In this document: positions 35,786-44,548 of the stretch, one piece after another
Position numbering within the stretch: position 1 is the stretch's first letter
How the letters are laid out: every line of letters starts with the position of its first letter
Assembly: GCA_041920505.1 (NCBI GenBank)
Contig: JBHGXV010000013.1
Span: forward strand, 1-55,150
DNA from: JBHGXV01 sp041920505
GTDB lineage: Bacteria > Bacillota > Bacilli > Brevibacillales > Brevibacillaceae
Length of the DNA stretch: 55,150 nt
Reading direction: 5' to 3'
The notes under the pieces: generated by a model
The model's input: only the letters and a program-made list of their open reading frames with translations
What the model was told of the DNA's origin: nothing
The model's database searches: none
Made by a program: the position numbers and the translations under genes

Positions 35786-37225
35786 TCAGCGTTGCGGCTG
35801 CGGCTCACGGCGCGAGGGTCGCCTACCTTCCTTGCCCTTGAGCCGCCGGTTGTCACGCTTGTGCCAGCCGCCCGGCCGACCGTCGCGGTGACGTGCCTTT
35901 TTCGTTCGAAGCGGAGCCTCCGGCGTCAGTTCGACGTGCACCCCGCTGGTCTCGCGGGTCAACAGTTTCAAGGCGGCGGCGAGCAAACGGTTGGAATCGT
36001 GTTCGTCCAAGAGGTCGTTGGCCAGCGGCAGATACGCATCCAGTCCGCCGCCTTCCATCGCCTTCAGCACGCTTTCCACCGCACCTCGCTGCAGGCCGCT
36101 GAGTGCATCGGCCAGGGTGGGCACCGGCCGCTTCGCCACCTTGAATTTGGTGATCCGCTCGATGAAGTGCAGGTGATCGACCTCACGCGGGGTCACCAGA
36201 GTGAAGGCCACGCCTTCCCTCCCCGCCCGTCCGGTACGCCCAACACGGTGAACGTAACTTTCCGGGTCCTGCGGGATATCGAAGTTAAACACATGGGTCA
36301 CATTGGAGACGTCCAGCCCGCGTGCGGCCACATCGGTCGCCACCAACAGCTCGATCGTCCCCTCTCGGAACTTGCGCATAACCAAATCCCGCTGGTGCTG
36401 CGACAAGTCTCCGTGCAGTCCCTCGGCGAGATACCCCCGCTTCTGCAGACCGCTTGCCAGTTCGTCGACGCGCCGCTTCGTCCGGCCGAAGACGATCGCC
36501 AAATCCGGCCCCTCGATGTCGATCAGGCGGCAAAGCGTGTCAAACTTCTGCCGCTCCGGCACTTCGCAATAAAACTGGGCAATCGTCGGCCGCTCAACGA
36601 TCTTCGGGATGACCGAGATATGTTTCGGTTCGCGCAGGAAACGGTCGGCCAGCTTTCGGATCGGCGCGGGCATCGTCGCGGAAAACAGCATGGTCTGCCG
36701 TTCGGCAGGGACGCGCTCCAGAATCGCTTGGATATCGTCGAGAAAGCCCATGTTCAACATCTCGTCCGCCTCGTCCAGCACCACCGTGTGCACGTCATTC
36801 AACCGGATCGTCCTCCGCTCCAGATGGTCGATCAGACGTCCCGGCGTGGCGATGATCACGTGCGGCCGGTTTTTCAGGGCGCGTATCTGCCGGCCAATGT
36901 CCTGGCCGCCGTAGACCGGCATGACCCTGACCCCTTTGTGCGCTCCCAGTTTCGACATCTCCTCTGCCACCTGGATCGCCAGCTCGCGCGTCGGCGCCAG
37001 CACCAGCCCCTGAATCTGCGCGCTTTGCACATCCACCTTCTCCACCAGGGGGATACTAAATGCCGCCGTTTTTCCCGTTCCGGTCTGTGCCTGTCCGATC
37101 AGATCGCGCTCCTCCAAGGCAAGCGGGATCACCTGTTCCTGAATCGGCGTCGCCTCTTCAAACCCCATTTCGCTGATGGCACTTGTCACCGAGTGATGTA
37201 ACCCGAATTCGTAAAATGTTTTCAT
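35786..37225 (-). CDS. DEAD-box ATP-dependent RNA helicase (CshA-like)
   Basis: The 479-aa helicase unwinds structured RNA in ribosome assembly, mRNA decay and cold adaptation. All motifs are visible: Q-motif MGFEEATPIQEQVIPLALEE, Walker A AQTGTGKT, PTRELA, DEAD (VLDEADEMLN), SAT (MLFSATMP), and the second RecA domain with VATDVAARGLDV and HRVGRTGRAG. A ~100-residue C-terminal region ends in a basic, Arg/Gly-rich RNA-binding tail. The ATG at 37225 follows AAGGAG; 69 upstream in-frame codons are not helicase-like. In B. subtilis cshA lies downstream of ddl-murF; here it is near them but on separate units. Confidence 0.95.
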   Translation of the reverse strand: MKTFYEFGLHHSVTSAISEMGFEEATPIQEQVIPLALEERDLIGQAQTGTGKTAAFSIPLVEKVDVQSAQIQGLVLAPTRELAIQVAEEMSKLGAHKGVRVMPVYGGQDIGRQIRALKNRPHVIIATPGRLIDHLERRTIRLNDVHTVVLDEADEMLNMGFLDDIQAILERVPAERQTMLFSATMPAPIRKLADRFLREPKHISVIPKIVERPTIAQFYCEVPERQKFDTLCRLIDIEGPDLAIVFGRTKRRVDELASGLQKRGYLAEGLHGDLSQHQRDLVMRKFREGTIELLVATDVAARGLDVSNVTHVFNFDIPQDPESYVHRVGRTGRAGREGVAFTLVTPREVDHLHFIERITKFKVAKRPVPTLADALSGLQRGAVESVLKAMEGGGLDAYLPLANDLLDEHDSNRLLAAALKLLTRETSGVHVELTPEAPLRTKKARHRDGRPGGWHKRDNRRLKGKEGRRPSRREPQPQR

Positions 37226-37464
37226 ACACCTGCTCCTTTTTTTCGAAGTTCCGTCGTTCGATTTTATTGTCGTACGGCAGATATCCGTTAATTCCAGCCA
37301 AAACGTGCATAGACCGCAATTGTACCAGAAGGGAACGGAAAAAGACAGCAAAAAAGTGGCTGAGTCGAAACGAACAGAAAAAAAGGACTTTGCCAAGAAA
37401 CATGGAATAGGTAATGTGCCGACCGGCACCATTTGACTATGTACCCGAGAAAGGAAGCCTAGAA

Positions 37465-38427
37465 ATGATCGGAAGCCCGTTTGTTAACCATCACGTGTCT
37501 CCATATATTTCGTTCAGCCGCGAGGAGTGGGCCCAACTGCGGGCGTCGACGCCGCTCACCCTGTCCGAAGCGGAACTGACCAAACTGCAAGGGATCAACG
37601 AAAAATTGTCCATCTACGAAGTGTCTGACATCTACCTGCCGCTCTCCCGGCTACTCAATCTGTATGTGGCCGCCACCCAGGAGCTTCACAAGGCGGCGAG
37701 CGCGTTCCTCGGTGACAACACGAAAAAAGTGCCGTACATTATCGGCATCGCCGGCAGCGTCGCCGTGGGCAAAAGCACGACCGCGCGCATCCTGCAGGCG
37801 CTGCTCGCCCGCTGGCCCAACCACCCGAAAGTGGATCTGGTCACCACAGATGGCTTTTTGTATCCCAACCGCATCCTGGAAGAGCGTGGCCTGATGAAGC
37901 GCAAAGGCTTTCCCGAAAGCTACGACATCCGCCGCCTCATCCAGTTCATGGCCCAGGTCAAGTCGGGCCATCCGGAAGTGGTCGCGCCTGTCTACTCCCA
38001 TCTGGCCTACGACATCCTGCCCGATGAGCACCAGGTGATCCGCCAGCCGGACATTCTGATCGTCGAGGGATTGAACGTGCTGCAAATCCCGCGTGACGAC
38101 AACCCTCGCCACATCCCGCAGGTGTTCGTCTCCGACTTCTTCGACTTTTCCATCTACGTCGACGCCGATGAGGAAGACATCACCAAGTGGTACGTGGAGC
38201 GCTTCAAGGTGCTGCGCAACACCGCGTTCCAAAATCCCAACTCCTACTTCCACCGCTACGCCTCACTCACCGACGAAGAGGCCAACGAGGTGGCGCTCAG
38301 CATCTGGCGGGAGATCAACAGCGTCAACCTGTCGCGCAACATCCTGCCGACGCGAAGCCGCGCCCAGCTGATTCTGGAAAAAAGCTCCGATCACTCGGTG
38401 CAACGCGTCAAGTTGCGCAAACTGTGA
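37465..38427 (+). CDS. coaA: Type I pantothenate kinase
   Basis: The 320-aa enzyme phosphorylates pantothenate, the first and usually rate-limiting step of coenzyme A synthesis. It has the P-loop GIAGSVAVGKSTTARIL (about 97-113), VTTDGFLYPN, KGFPESYDIRRLIQFM and VYSHLAYDI, all typical of the prokaryotic type I (CoA feedback-regulated) family rather than type II or III. The ATG at 37465 has AAAGGAAG upstream. It is monocistronic with a strong terminator and divergent from the helicase gene. Confidence 0.96.
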   Translation: MIGSPFVNHHVSPYISFSREEWAQLRASTPLTLSEAELTKLQGINEKLSIYEVSDIYLPLSRLLNLYVAATQELHKAASAFLGDNTKKVPYIIGIAGSVAVGKSTTARILQALLARWPNHPKVDLVTTDGFLYPNRILEERGLMKRKGFPESYDIRRLIQFMAQVKSGHPEVVAPVYSHLAYDILPDEHQVIRQPDILIVEGLNVLQIPRDDNPRHIPQVFVSDFFDFSIYVDADEEDITKWYVERFKVLRNTAFQNPNSYFHRYASLTDEEANEVALSIWREINSVNLSRNILPTRSRAQLILEKSSDHSVQRVKLRKL

Positions 38428-38438
38428 CAGACAATAAT

Positions 38439-38477
38439 GAGCGAGCCTTCGCATCATCGGGAAGGCTCGCTCTTTTT
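38439..38477 (+). terminator. Rho-independent terminator after coaA
   Basis: GAGCGAGCCTTC ... GAAGGCTCGCTC followed by TTTTTG, 11 nt past the coaA stop codon and immediately before the convergent hydrolase. Confidence 0.9.
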
Positions 38478-38481
38478 GTGT

Positions 38482-40004
38482 TCAGTACGGCTCGATTTCT
38501 TCTCCCGTTTTCAGGTCGATTACGTTGGTGTTAACGCTCGGCACCCCGACAGTCTTGCTGGCCGGCGGCTCCTTTCCATGTTCCACCCAGTCGATCAACA
38601 GGTCGAACGCCTGGTGGACATACGGAAGAAGCGGCTGCAGTTCCTTGTCCGGATCGGCTGTGCTCCAGACGAGGCCGTCGACGTGGTTGCCCTTTTCCAC
38701 CAGGTAGAGACGGTGCAGGTCGCCTTTACCGGCTTTCTTGACCAATGCCTCGTATGCGGTAGCGTGCACCTCGGGGAAAATCAGCGCGTCCCAGGTGCCG
38801 GAAAGCGAAATCAGCGGCGCGTTGATTTCGCCCGTGTTTCGATCTTCCGCACGTTTTGCTTCACACTGCCCGGACGTTTCCAGTAGTCGTAGTCCTTGAA
38901 GACATTGTCGTGCGACCGGTCGCGCACGCCCTCTGGCGTGAACTTCAGATAATCGCGCCAGTTGAGCCGGTTTGGCGCTTTGGGATCGAATTCGTCCCGG
39001 TAGATGTTGAGTGTGACGAACCAGTACACCTGATCGTGGTAGGCCCACAGTTTTTCCGAGCCCTTGGGCACCCCCGCACGATAGAGCGCTTCCCGCGCCC
39101 GTTGTTGTTTTTCGCCGCTTGCGTAAATCGCCGCCTCGGCGTTATTGACCACCTGGGTAAGCGAGGTGATCAGGTTGGGGTCGAAGGCCCGCCACAAGAC
39201 ACCCTCCCAATCCACCCCGCCGTCGAACAGGGCCGGTTCCCCGGTCAGCTTCGGATTGTCGTGCTCCAGCGCGTAACGGACAACGTACCCGCCGTTGGAG
39301 ATCCCGATGGCGTAGGTGGGAATGGGGTGACGGGACGAGACGAGGCGGCTCGCCGGATTGTCCTTGTCATCCGGTTTGATCAGCCGGTCAGGGTAGTGTG
39401 TCGCCAGGTAGGCCTGCGCCGCCTTGGTGATCTGCCGGAAGCGCAGGTGCCATTCGGCGACGCTGTCTTCCTCAGCGACGAGCGCGTTCTTCACCTTGGC
39501 GAACGGATCATCGGGGTCGATCTCGCCCTGTGTGCCTTTGTCGATCGCGGAATAGGCGTACCCTTTGGCCAGGACGAAATCGCTGAACAACAGGTCGGTC
39601 GCCGTCTCGTTGCGCGTCGCCGGAATGCCGGCCACGACCAGTTTGCCGTTCCAGTCGTCAGGCACACGGATGACGAACTTGGCGTCGTCAAACATGCCGT
39701 TGATCTGGACGCCGGTCACTTCCGCCGGAGCGTACATCTTGTACCAGCCGGTGCCCGCATCCTTGCTGCCCCAGGCGTACGGCGCCAGGTTGAGATTGCC
39801 GTAGACGGTGGCGGCGTTGAATTGGGCCGGATTTTTGGTCGTCAGCCAGTTGCCTTCCTTGCCGTCAAACGTGGTGACCGTCACGCTGTGCGCCCCCGGA
39901 ATCACCGGCGAATAGGCTGCTTCCGTCGGTTCCACTCCCCCGCCCGCCGCGAGTGGAAGCAGGAACGCCGTTGCAAGAACCATCGCCGTTACTTTGCGTT
40001 TCAT
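38482..40004 (-). pseudogene. Secreted alpha/beta-hydrolase (esterase-like), broken by a -1 frameshift
   Basis: The gene starts at 40004 (AAGGGGGAT upstream) with a signal peptide (KRKVTAMVLATAFLLPLAAG). Frame one covers the hydrolase core with the nucleophile elbow GISNGGYV and stops at 38811 soon after VRKIE. The rest of the domain continues in the next frame from TGEINAPLISLSGTWDALIF to the end at 38482, including the likely catalytic Asp (GTWDALIF) and His (EKGNHVDGL). The frames meet at a short A-run (minus-strand GAAAC, 38837-38839); one extra A would restore IENTGEINAPL. Without it Ser and Asp/His are in different frames. It may be a real mutation or a homopolymer error. The full protein would be ~507 aa; substrate unknown. 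Confidence 0.85.
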
Positions 40005-40135
40005 CTGTCCATCCCCCTTTGCGAAAAAGTCTTCGGTCAGGTACTTTCTTGTGCAATTCCCGCGCCATCCGCCAAAGCCAGGCCTATCGCGCCCTGCCGG
40101 ATCTAAATGTCGCAATTGTTTGACATATTTGTGTA

Positions 40136-40172
40136 CAAAAATGCGACATGTTGCGTGTGGGCAACATGTCGC
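40136..40172 (-). terminator. Rho-independent terminator after the rRNA methyltransferase gene
   Basis: GCGACATGTTGC-GTGTGG-GCAACATGTCGC (40143-40172) is a perfect 12-bp inverted repeat; on the reverse strand it starts 8 nt past the methyltransferase stop and is followed by ATTTTTG. Confidence 0.8.
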
Positions 40173-40179
40173 CATCTTA

Positions 40180-41541
40180 TCACTTCCGGTCGCGCACCTC
40201 GAAAATCCCGAATTTCAGATAATGTCCCTCGTCGGCTCCGCTGATCTGCGGATGATCCTTGCCAGCGCCGCGCCATTCCACCAGACGCAAAATCTTCTTG
40301 GCGTCAAACGCGGCCTCCTGAATCGTGTCCAGAAACAGTTCGGGAGACATGTGGTAGGAACACGACGCCGTGACCAGATAGCCGCCCGGACGGACCAGTT
40401 TCATTCCGTGCAGGTTGATGTCCTTGTAGCCGCGCACCGCCCCTTTGAGAGCCGCACGCGACTTGGCGAACGCCGGGGGATCGAGGATGACCACGTCCCA
40501 GGAGCGGCCCGCGTCGACGCTTTCGCGCAGGTAGTCGAACGCATTGGCGACGACGAACTCGACGCGGTGCAAATAGCCGTTCATCGTGATGTTGCGCTTG
40601 GCTGTCTCGATCGCGTGCTCGGAGATGTCGAGCGCAGTCACCTTTTTCGCCCCGTGCTTGCAGGCGTTCAGCGTAAACGACCCGGTGTGGGTGAAGCACT
40701 CCAGCACCTCGGCTCCGTTCCAGTACGGGTTTTTCACCACTTTGCCCCGCCGGTCGACAGGTTTTACTACAGGCTCTCCCTGTTCGTCCAACAGCGGCTC
40801 CACGCCGGGGCGCAGCTTGCCAGACTTGTCGCGCAGCGGTTCGCCATCGGAGCCGATCGGCTGCAAGGTGATGCCGTGCCGTTCCCCCCATCCGGTCATC
40901 AGGGGAGCAATGGCCGCCCGGTTTTCCCGCTGGTCGTAGAAAAAGCCGGTCTTCTGCCCTTCGACGATGTCAACGAGGTACTTCAGCCCGTTCTCCTCAA
41001 TCACCACTTCGCGGGGACACTCGCCGTAAAGGACTTCCTTGGTCTGCTCCAGCCCCTCCAGTTCGCGCACCGGCACGTCGTTGCGCAGGTAGATGCCTCT
41101 GGGCTGAAACACCTCGACGAGCGCCTGTTTGATCCATTCGCGGCGACGCTCCATGCCGAGCGAGAGGATTTGCGCCACCAGCACGTCGTTGTAGCGGTCG
41201 ACGATCAGGCCGGGCAAAAAGTCGGCCTCGCCGTAAATCAGCCGGCAGGCCAGGGGGTTGTCGACGAACCGCTGGCGAAACGCTCCCGCCTCGCGGAAAC
41301 GGCGAACGAAAAAGGAGAGGTCAATTTCTTCGTCAGGATTGTAGGTCATCACCCGCACGATGATCTGCGAGTTGGGATTGATGGAGCCTTTGGCGAGAAA
41401 ATGTCCCTGGTGGTTGACCACCTCGACAATGTCACCCGGCGCGTACTCCCCCTGGATCTCCAGCACTTCCGACTGAAAAATCCACGGGTGTCCCGCTTCG
41501 AGGCGCTTCTTTCGGTGCTTGTGCAAAAAGACTTTTGCCAT
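40180..41541 (-). CDS. Class I SAM-dependent rRNA (cytosine-C5) methyltransferase, RlmI-like with PUA domain
   Basis: The 453-aa enzyme has an N-terminal PUA domain (KHRKKRLEAGHPWIFQSEVL, GDIVEVVNHQGHFLAKGS), an RlmI-type middle domain (RLIYGEADFLPGLIVDRYND) and a Rossmann SAM domain (VLECFTHTGSFTLNACKHGA, VTALDISEHAIETAKRNI) with the motif LDPPAFAKS and the catalytic Cys region TASCSYHMSPELF. It probably methylates 23S rRNA cytosine. Compared with the ~400-aa family norm it has an extra stretch (about 235-275: GWGERHGITLQPIGSDGEPL) near the start of the SAM domain, which looks like an insertion. The ATG at 41541 follows GGAAGGAGAG. Confidence 0.9.
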   Translation of the reverse strand: MAKVFLHKHRKKRLEAGHPWIFQSEVLEIQGEYAPGDIVEVVNHQGHFLAKGSINPNSQIIVRVMTYNPDEEIDLSFFVRRFREAGAFRQRFVDNPLACRLIYGEADFLPGLIVDRYNDVLVAQILSLGMERRREWIKQALVEVFQPRGIYLRNDVPVRELEGLEQTKEVLYGECPREVVIEENGLKYLVDIVEGQKTGFFYDQRENRAAIAPLMTGWGERHGITLQPIGSDGEPLRDKSGKLRPGVEPLLDEQGEPVVKPVDRRGKVVKNPYWNGAEVLECFTHTGSFTLNACKHGAKKVTALDISEHAIETAKRNITMNGYLHRVEFVVANAFDYLRESVDAGRSWDVVILDPPAFAKSRAALKGAVRGYKDINLHGMKLVRPGGYLVTASCSYHMSPELFLDTIQEAAFDAKKILRLVEWRGAGKDHPQISGADEGHYLKFGIFEVRDRK

Positions 41542-41617
41542 CGCGGCTGTCTCTCCTTCCAAGTCATGCTTGTCTGTGTACAGGCATAGCGTATAGTATC
41601 CTTTCAAAAAGGGGGAT

Positions 41618-42565
41618 GTGTCCCGCGTGCGATGGGCGTATGATCTCCTGTTTCCCTTTGTCCTCGGACTCGGTTTTTTCCTGCTGGGTATGTATGCGAT
41701 GCGCACCGGCTTTCACAATCTCGCCGGCAAGAAAATGGAGTCGTTTTTGGCCCGCTTCACGCGAACCCCTGCGCTCAGCTTCCTCTCCGGGCTGTTGGCG
41801 ACGTTCGTGCTGCAAAGCTCCAGCGCGGTCACAGTGCTGACCATCGGTCTGACCCAGGCGCGCCTGATCAGGTTCGCCCAGACGGTGGGCATCATCCTCG
41901 GCACCAATGTGGGCACCACGGTCACGACGGAGTTGATCGCGCTTAGGCTGGAGGAATTCGCTGTGCCGATGCTTTTGATCGGCGCCGCCTTGTGGCTGAT
42001 GCCGAAGCGGCTGATGCGCTGCGTCGGACTTGTCGTCTCCGGGTTCGGCCTGATCTTTCTCGGAATCGACACGATGCAAGTGATGGCCAAACCGCTGGAA
42101 CACTCCGAAACGTTCCGAGCGCTGTTTATGGAAAGCCGCCACTCGCTGTGGACCGGGCTGGTCACCGGAACGGTGTTCACCGCGCTGATCCACTCCAGTT
42201 CGGCGACGACGGCGATCACGATGAACCTGATCGCCCACAAGGTGCTGTCGATGCAAACCGCGCTTGCCGTCGTGCTCGGCGCCAACGTTGGCACCTGTGT
42301 CACCGCGATCATCGCCAGTATCGGCACAAATGCAGCCTCCCGGCAGGTGGCCTGGCTGCACACGCTGTTCAACCTGGCAGGGGCGATCTTGTTTTTGCCG
42401 TTTCTCTCTAGTCTTGCCAGCACCGCCGCCTTTTTAACGGACGACCCGTCGATGCAGATCGCCCATGCCCAGACGATTTTCAACGTGGTGTGTTCGCTCG
42501 TCGCCCTGCCGTTCGCCTCGCCGATTGCCAGGGCGATCCAGTGGCTGATCCCAGAAAAAAAGTGA
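41618..42565 (+). CDS. Na/Pi cotransporter family protein (YqeW type)
   Basis: The 315-aa membrane protein has about eight helices and two inverted Na/Pi-cotransporter repeats, each with the QSSS-like motif: FVLQSSSAVTVLTIG and ALIHSSSATTAITMN, followed by GTNVGTTVTTELIAL and GANVGTCVTAIIAS. It would import phosphate with sodium, or export it; bacterial members such as YjbB do the latter. It starts at GTG behind GGGGG. Length and type match B. subtilis YqeW (~307 aa), whose gene lies between mtaB and rpsU; here it is on the opposite strand and 3 kb from mtaB, so the locus is rearranged. Confidence 0.92.
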   Translation: MSRVRWAYDLLFPFVLGLGFFLLGMYAMRTGFHNLAGKKMESFLARFTRTPALSFLSGLLATFVLQSSSAVTVLTIGLTQARLIRFAQTVGIILGTNVGTTVTTELIALRLEEFAVPMLLIGAALWLMPKRLMRCVGLVVSGFGLIFLGIDTMQVMAKPLEHSETFRALFMESRHSLWTGLVTGTVFTALIHSSSATTAITMNLIAHKVLSMQTALAVVLGANVGTCVTAIIASIGTNAASRQVAWLHTLFNLAGAILFLPFLSSLASTAAFLTDDPSMQIAHAQTIFNVVCSLVALPFASPIARAIQWLIPEKK

Positions 42566-42586
42566 AGGTGCCACCCTTCACTTTTT
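42561..42586. terminator. Bidirectional terminator between the Na/Pi gene and lrgB
   Basis: AGTGAAGG-TGCCAC-CCTTCACT with TTTTTC on the plus side and TTTTTTTC on the minus side. It overlaps the stop codon of the transporter gene and lies about 50 nt past lrgB. Confidence 0.8.
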
Positions 42587-42635
42587 CATGTGCGACGTTT
42601 CCTTTGTAGCAGACGCTGAGAGACTTGTCAATAGT

Positions 42636-43298
42636 TTACGGATGCAAGGGAATTACGTAAAACGAGGTGACGATCCCGGCCAAGATCATCGCCAGACTGG
42701 AGGCGGCCACCTGGGTCTGCGATTCGCCCATCAGGCTTGCCGTGCCGATGGCGTGCGAACTGGTGCCGACGGCGACGCCGATCGCCCAGTCGCTGTCAAT
42801 CCCGGCGAGGCGCAACAGCGGCCGGGCGATGACGGCGCCGATCATGCCGGTGAGGGCGACAAACAGTCCGGCCAACGACGGAATGCCCCCGATAGATGTC
42901 GTGAGCTCCAGTGTGATCGGAGTGGTCACCGATTTGGTGAGCAAGCTTTTCATCAGCACCGGATCGCTCTTCAACAGCCAGGCGATCAGCCAGGTGGAAC
43001 CGATCGAGACGGCGCTGCCGGCGGCCACTCCGGCCAGCACCGCCTTCCAAACGCCGGCCATTTGTCGCAGTTGTTTGGCGAGCGGAACGGCCAGGGCGAC
43101 CGTCGCCGGGCCAAGCCAGAAGGTAATCCAGCTTCCGCCCTCGGCATAGGCCTGCCAGTCGCCGCTCGTACACTGCCAGACCACCCAGACCAGCGCGACG
43201 GCGACGTAAAATGGCTGCAACCGCGTAAACCTTCTGGCGATTTTTCGCGCCGCGACATATCCGGCCAATGTGACGACAACCGCTGCCGCGTTAAGCAT
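42636..43298 (-). CDS. lrgB: LrgB/CidB family membrane protein
   Basis: This ~220-aa protein with about seven helices belongs to the LrgB family: WITFWLGPATVALAVPLAKQ, GSAVSIGSTWLIAWLL, SVTTPITLELTTSIGG and IGVAVGTSSHAIGTASLMGE are characteristic. LrgAB/CidAB proteins act in holin-like control of murein hydrolases and in pyruvate or glycolate transport. It overlaps lrgA by 8 nt (ATG at 43298; a GTG three codons earlier is possible), forming the usual lrgAB pair. No LytSR regulator is nearby. Confidence 0.93.
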   Translation of the reverse strand: MLNAAAVVVTLAGYVAARKIARRFTRLQPFYVAVALVWVVWQCTSGDWQAYAEGGSWITFWLGPATVALAVPLAKQLRQMAGVWKAVLAGVAAGSAVSIGSTWLIAWLLKSDPVLMKSLLTKSVTTPITLELTTSIGGIPSLAGLFVALTGMIGAVIARPLLRLAGIDSDWAIGVAVGTSSHAIGTASLMGESQTQVAASSLAMILAGIVTSFYVIPLHP

Positions 43299-43677
43299 CG
43301 AGAGCACGTCCTTTCGTCCCCGGCAGCACGGCCGGTTCGCTTCCGCTCTTGCGGCCCATCCGTTGCACGATAGCGCCCGCCGTCAGGATCACCAACGGAG
43401 TACCCAGAAACAACGACAGCACAATCGTCCACGGCTGCTGTCTGACCACCGCCACATACGGCACGACGGCAACGACAATCGGAATGAAAAACAGCAGCAT
43501 GTGCGTAAGCAAAAAACGGCTTGCCTGTTCCACGGCGCTCAGTTTCACCCAGCCGACGTTGAGTGCCAGCGCAAGCAGCAGCATGCCGATCAGACTGCCG
43601 GGCAACGGAATGTGCCCCCATTTGTGAAGCGCCGCGCCCAGACCGTAAAACCCGACCAAGATAAGCCAGCCTCGCAT
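43291..43677 (-). CDS. lrgA: LrgA/CidA family holin-like protein
   Basis: The 128-aa protein with four helices has the LrgA signature PLPGSLIGMLLLALAL followed by the FFIPIVVAVVPY helix. It is the holin-like partner of LrgB and sits directly upstream with overlapping ends. The ATG follows ATAGGAGAG. No obvious promoter or LytR-binding site was found in the 100 bp upstream. Confidence 0.92.
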   Translation of the reverse strand: MRGWLILVGFYGLGAALHKWGHIPLPGSLIGMLLLALALNVGWVKLSAVEQASRFLLTHMLLFFIPIVVAVVPYVAVVRQQPWTIVLSLFLGTPLVILTAGAIVQRMGRKSGSEPAVLPGTKGRALDA

Positions 43678-43779
43678 GTGTCTCTCTCCTATCCGTCTTT
43701 CTTTTTGTCCTGATTGTAAACAATTCTGATAAGTATGACAACAAGCATCGGGGGCGGAAGGTTACGGCGGTATGTCCGT

Positions 43780-44463
43780 TTACTCTGTTTTCAGACGCTT
43801 GCCCGCCTTGGCTTCGGCGCCGGCCAACCGCTTAAGCAACGTGTCGCGCCAACTGGCGGACAGCGCTTCGACGTTGAGGATGCGTTTGATTGCCTCGGCG
43901 TTGTGCTGGTCGTGGTACATGATCTGATTGGCAAAGGCAACGGTTACCTGTTGGGGGTTCCGCTCCACAAGCCGGATCGGCTGGTCACAGGACACCATCC
44001 CTTCCCGCAAAACACGGAAGTAAAATCCTGTGTAGCCGGTGTTTCGCACCCGCAGAGGCAGATCGTCAACACCGTACCGCTTCGCCAGCTTGTGACAGGG
44101 CTGGCGCGGCTGGCTGACCTGCACCAGTGCCTCCCCCAACTGAAACACGTCGCCGATGCACACCTCGGTTTCCACCAGTCCATCCATCGTCAGGTTTTCA
44201 CCGAACGCGCCGCAGGAGAGCGGCCGGTTGAGCGCCTGCTGCCAATACGGGTAATGACGGTAGGAATAGACGCACACCGCTTTGTCCGGACCGCCGTGAT
44301 AGACCAGATCGGCCTGACCGTCTCCGGTGAAGTTGACGGCGGACAAGTACACAGGTTCTTTCACCGGCGTTTTGTAGATGCCGGTTTGAATCTCTTTTCC
44401 CTTGTCAACAATCGTCTGCGGCATTCCCACATTGATTGAGACGATGGGCGCGGACAGTTGCAC
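43780..44463 (-). CDS. MOSC domain-containing protein
   Basis: The 227-aa protein is a stand-alone MOSC domain of the YiiM/YflK type. Typical segments: SAPIVSINVGMPQTIVDKGK, GDGQADLVYHGGPDKAVCVY, GAFGENLT, CIGDVFQLGEALVQVSQPRQ with the conserved Cys in QPCHKL, and GFYFRVLREGMV. Such proteins use a molybdenum cofactor, e.g. in reducing N-hydroxylated bases. The GTG at 44463 is preferred because AAGGAGG precedes it; the frame is open further upstream through the deoC terminator, which cannot be coding. It is followed by lrgA 100 bp downstream. Confidence 0.9.
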   Translation of the reverse strand: MQLSAPIVSINVGMPQTIVDKGKEIQTGIYKTPVKEPVYLSAVNFTGDGQADLVYHGGPDKAVCVYSYRHYPYWQQALNRPLSCGAFGENLTMDGLVETEVCIGDVFQLGEALVQVSQPRQPCHKLAKRYGVDDLPLRVRNTGYTGFYFRVLREGMVSCDQPIRLVERNPQQVTVAFANQIMYHDQHNAEAIKRILNVEALSASWRDTLLKRLAGAEAKAGKRLKTE

Positions 44464-44496
44464 GGGTGAAGCCTCCTTCATTCTCATCTTCGGTAT

Positions 44497-44530
44497 GAAA
44501 AAACCTTGGCATCCATTTTGCCAAGGTTTT
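44497..44530 (-). terminator. Rho-independent terminator after deoC
   Basis: Reverse strand AAAACCTTGGC-AAAATGGAT-GCCAAGGTTTTTT, 20 nt past deoC; ends the dnaJ-deoC transcription unit. Confidence 0.9.
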
Positions 44531-44548
44531 CCCGTTTTGTCCATCCGA

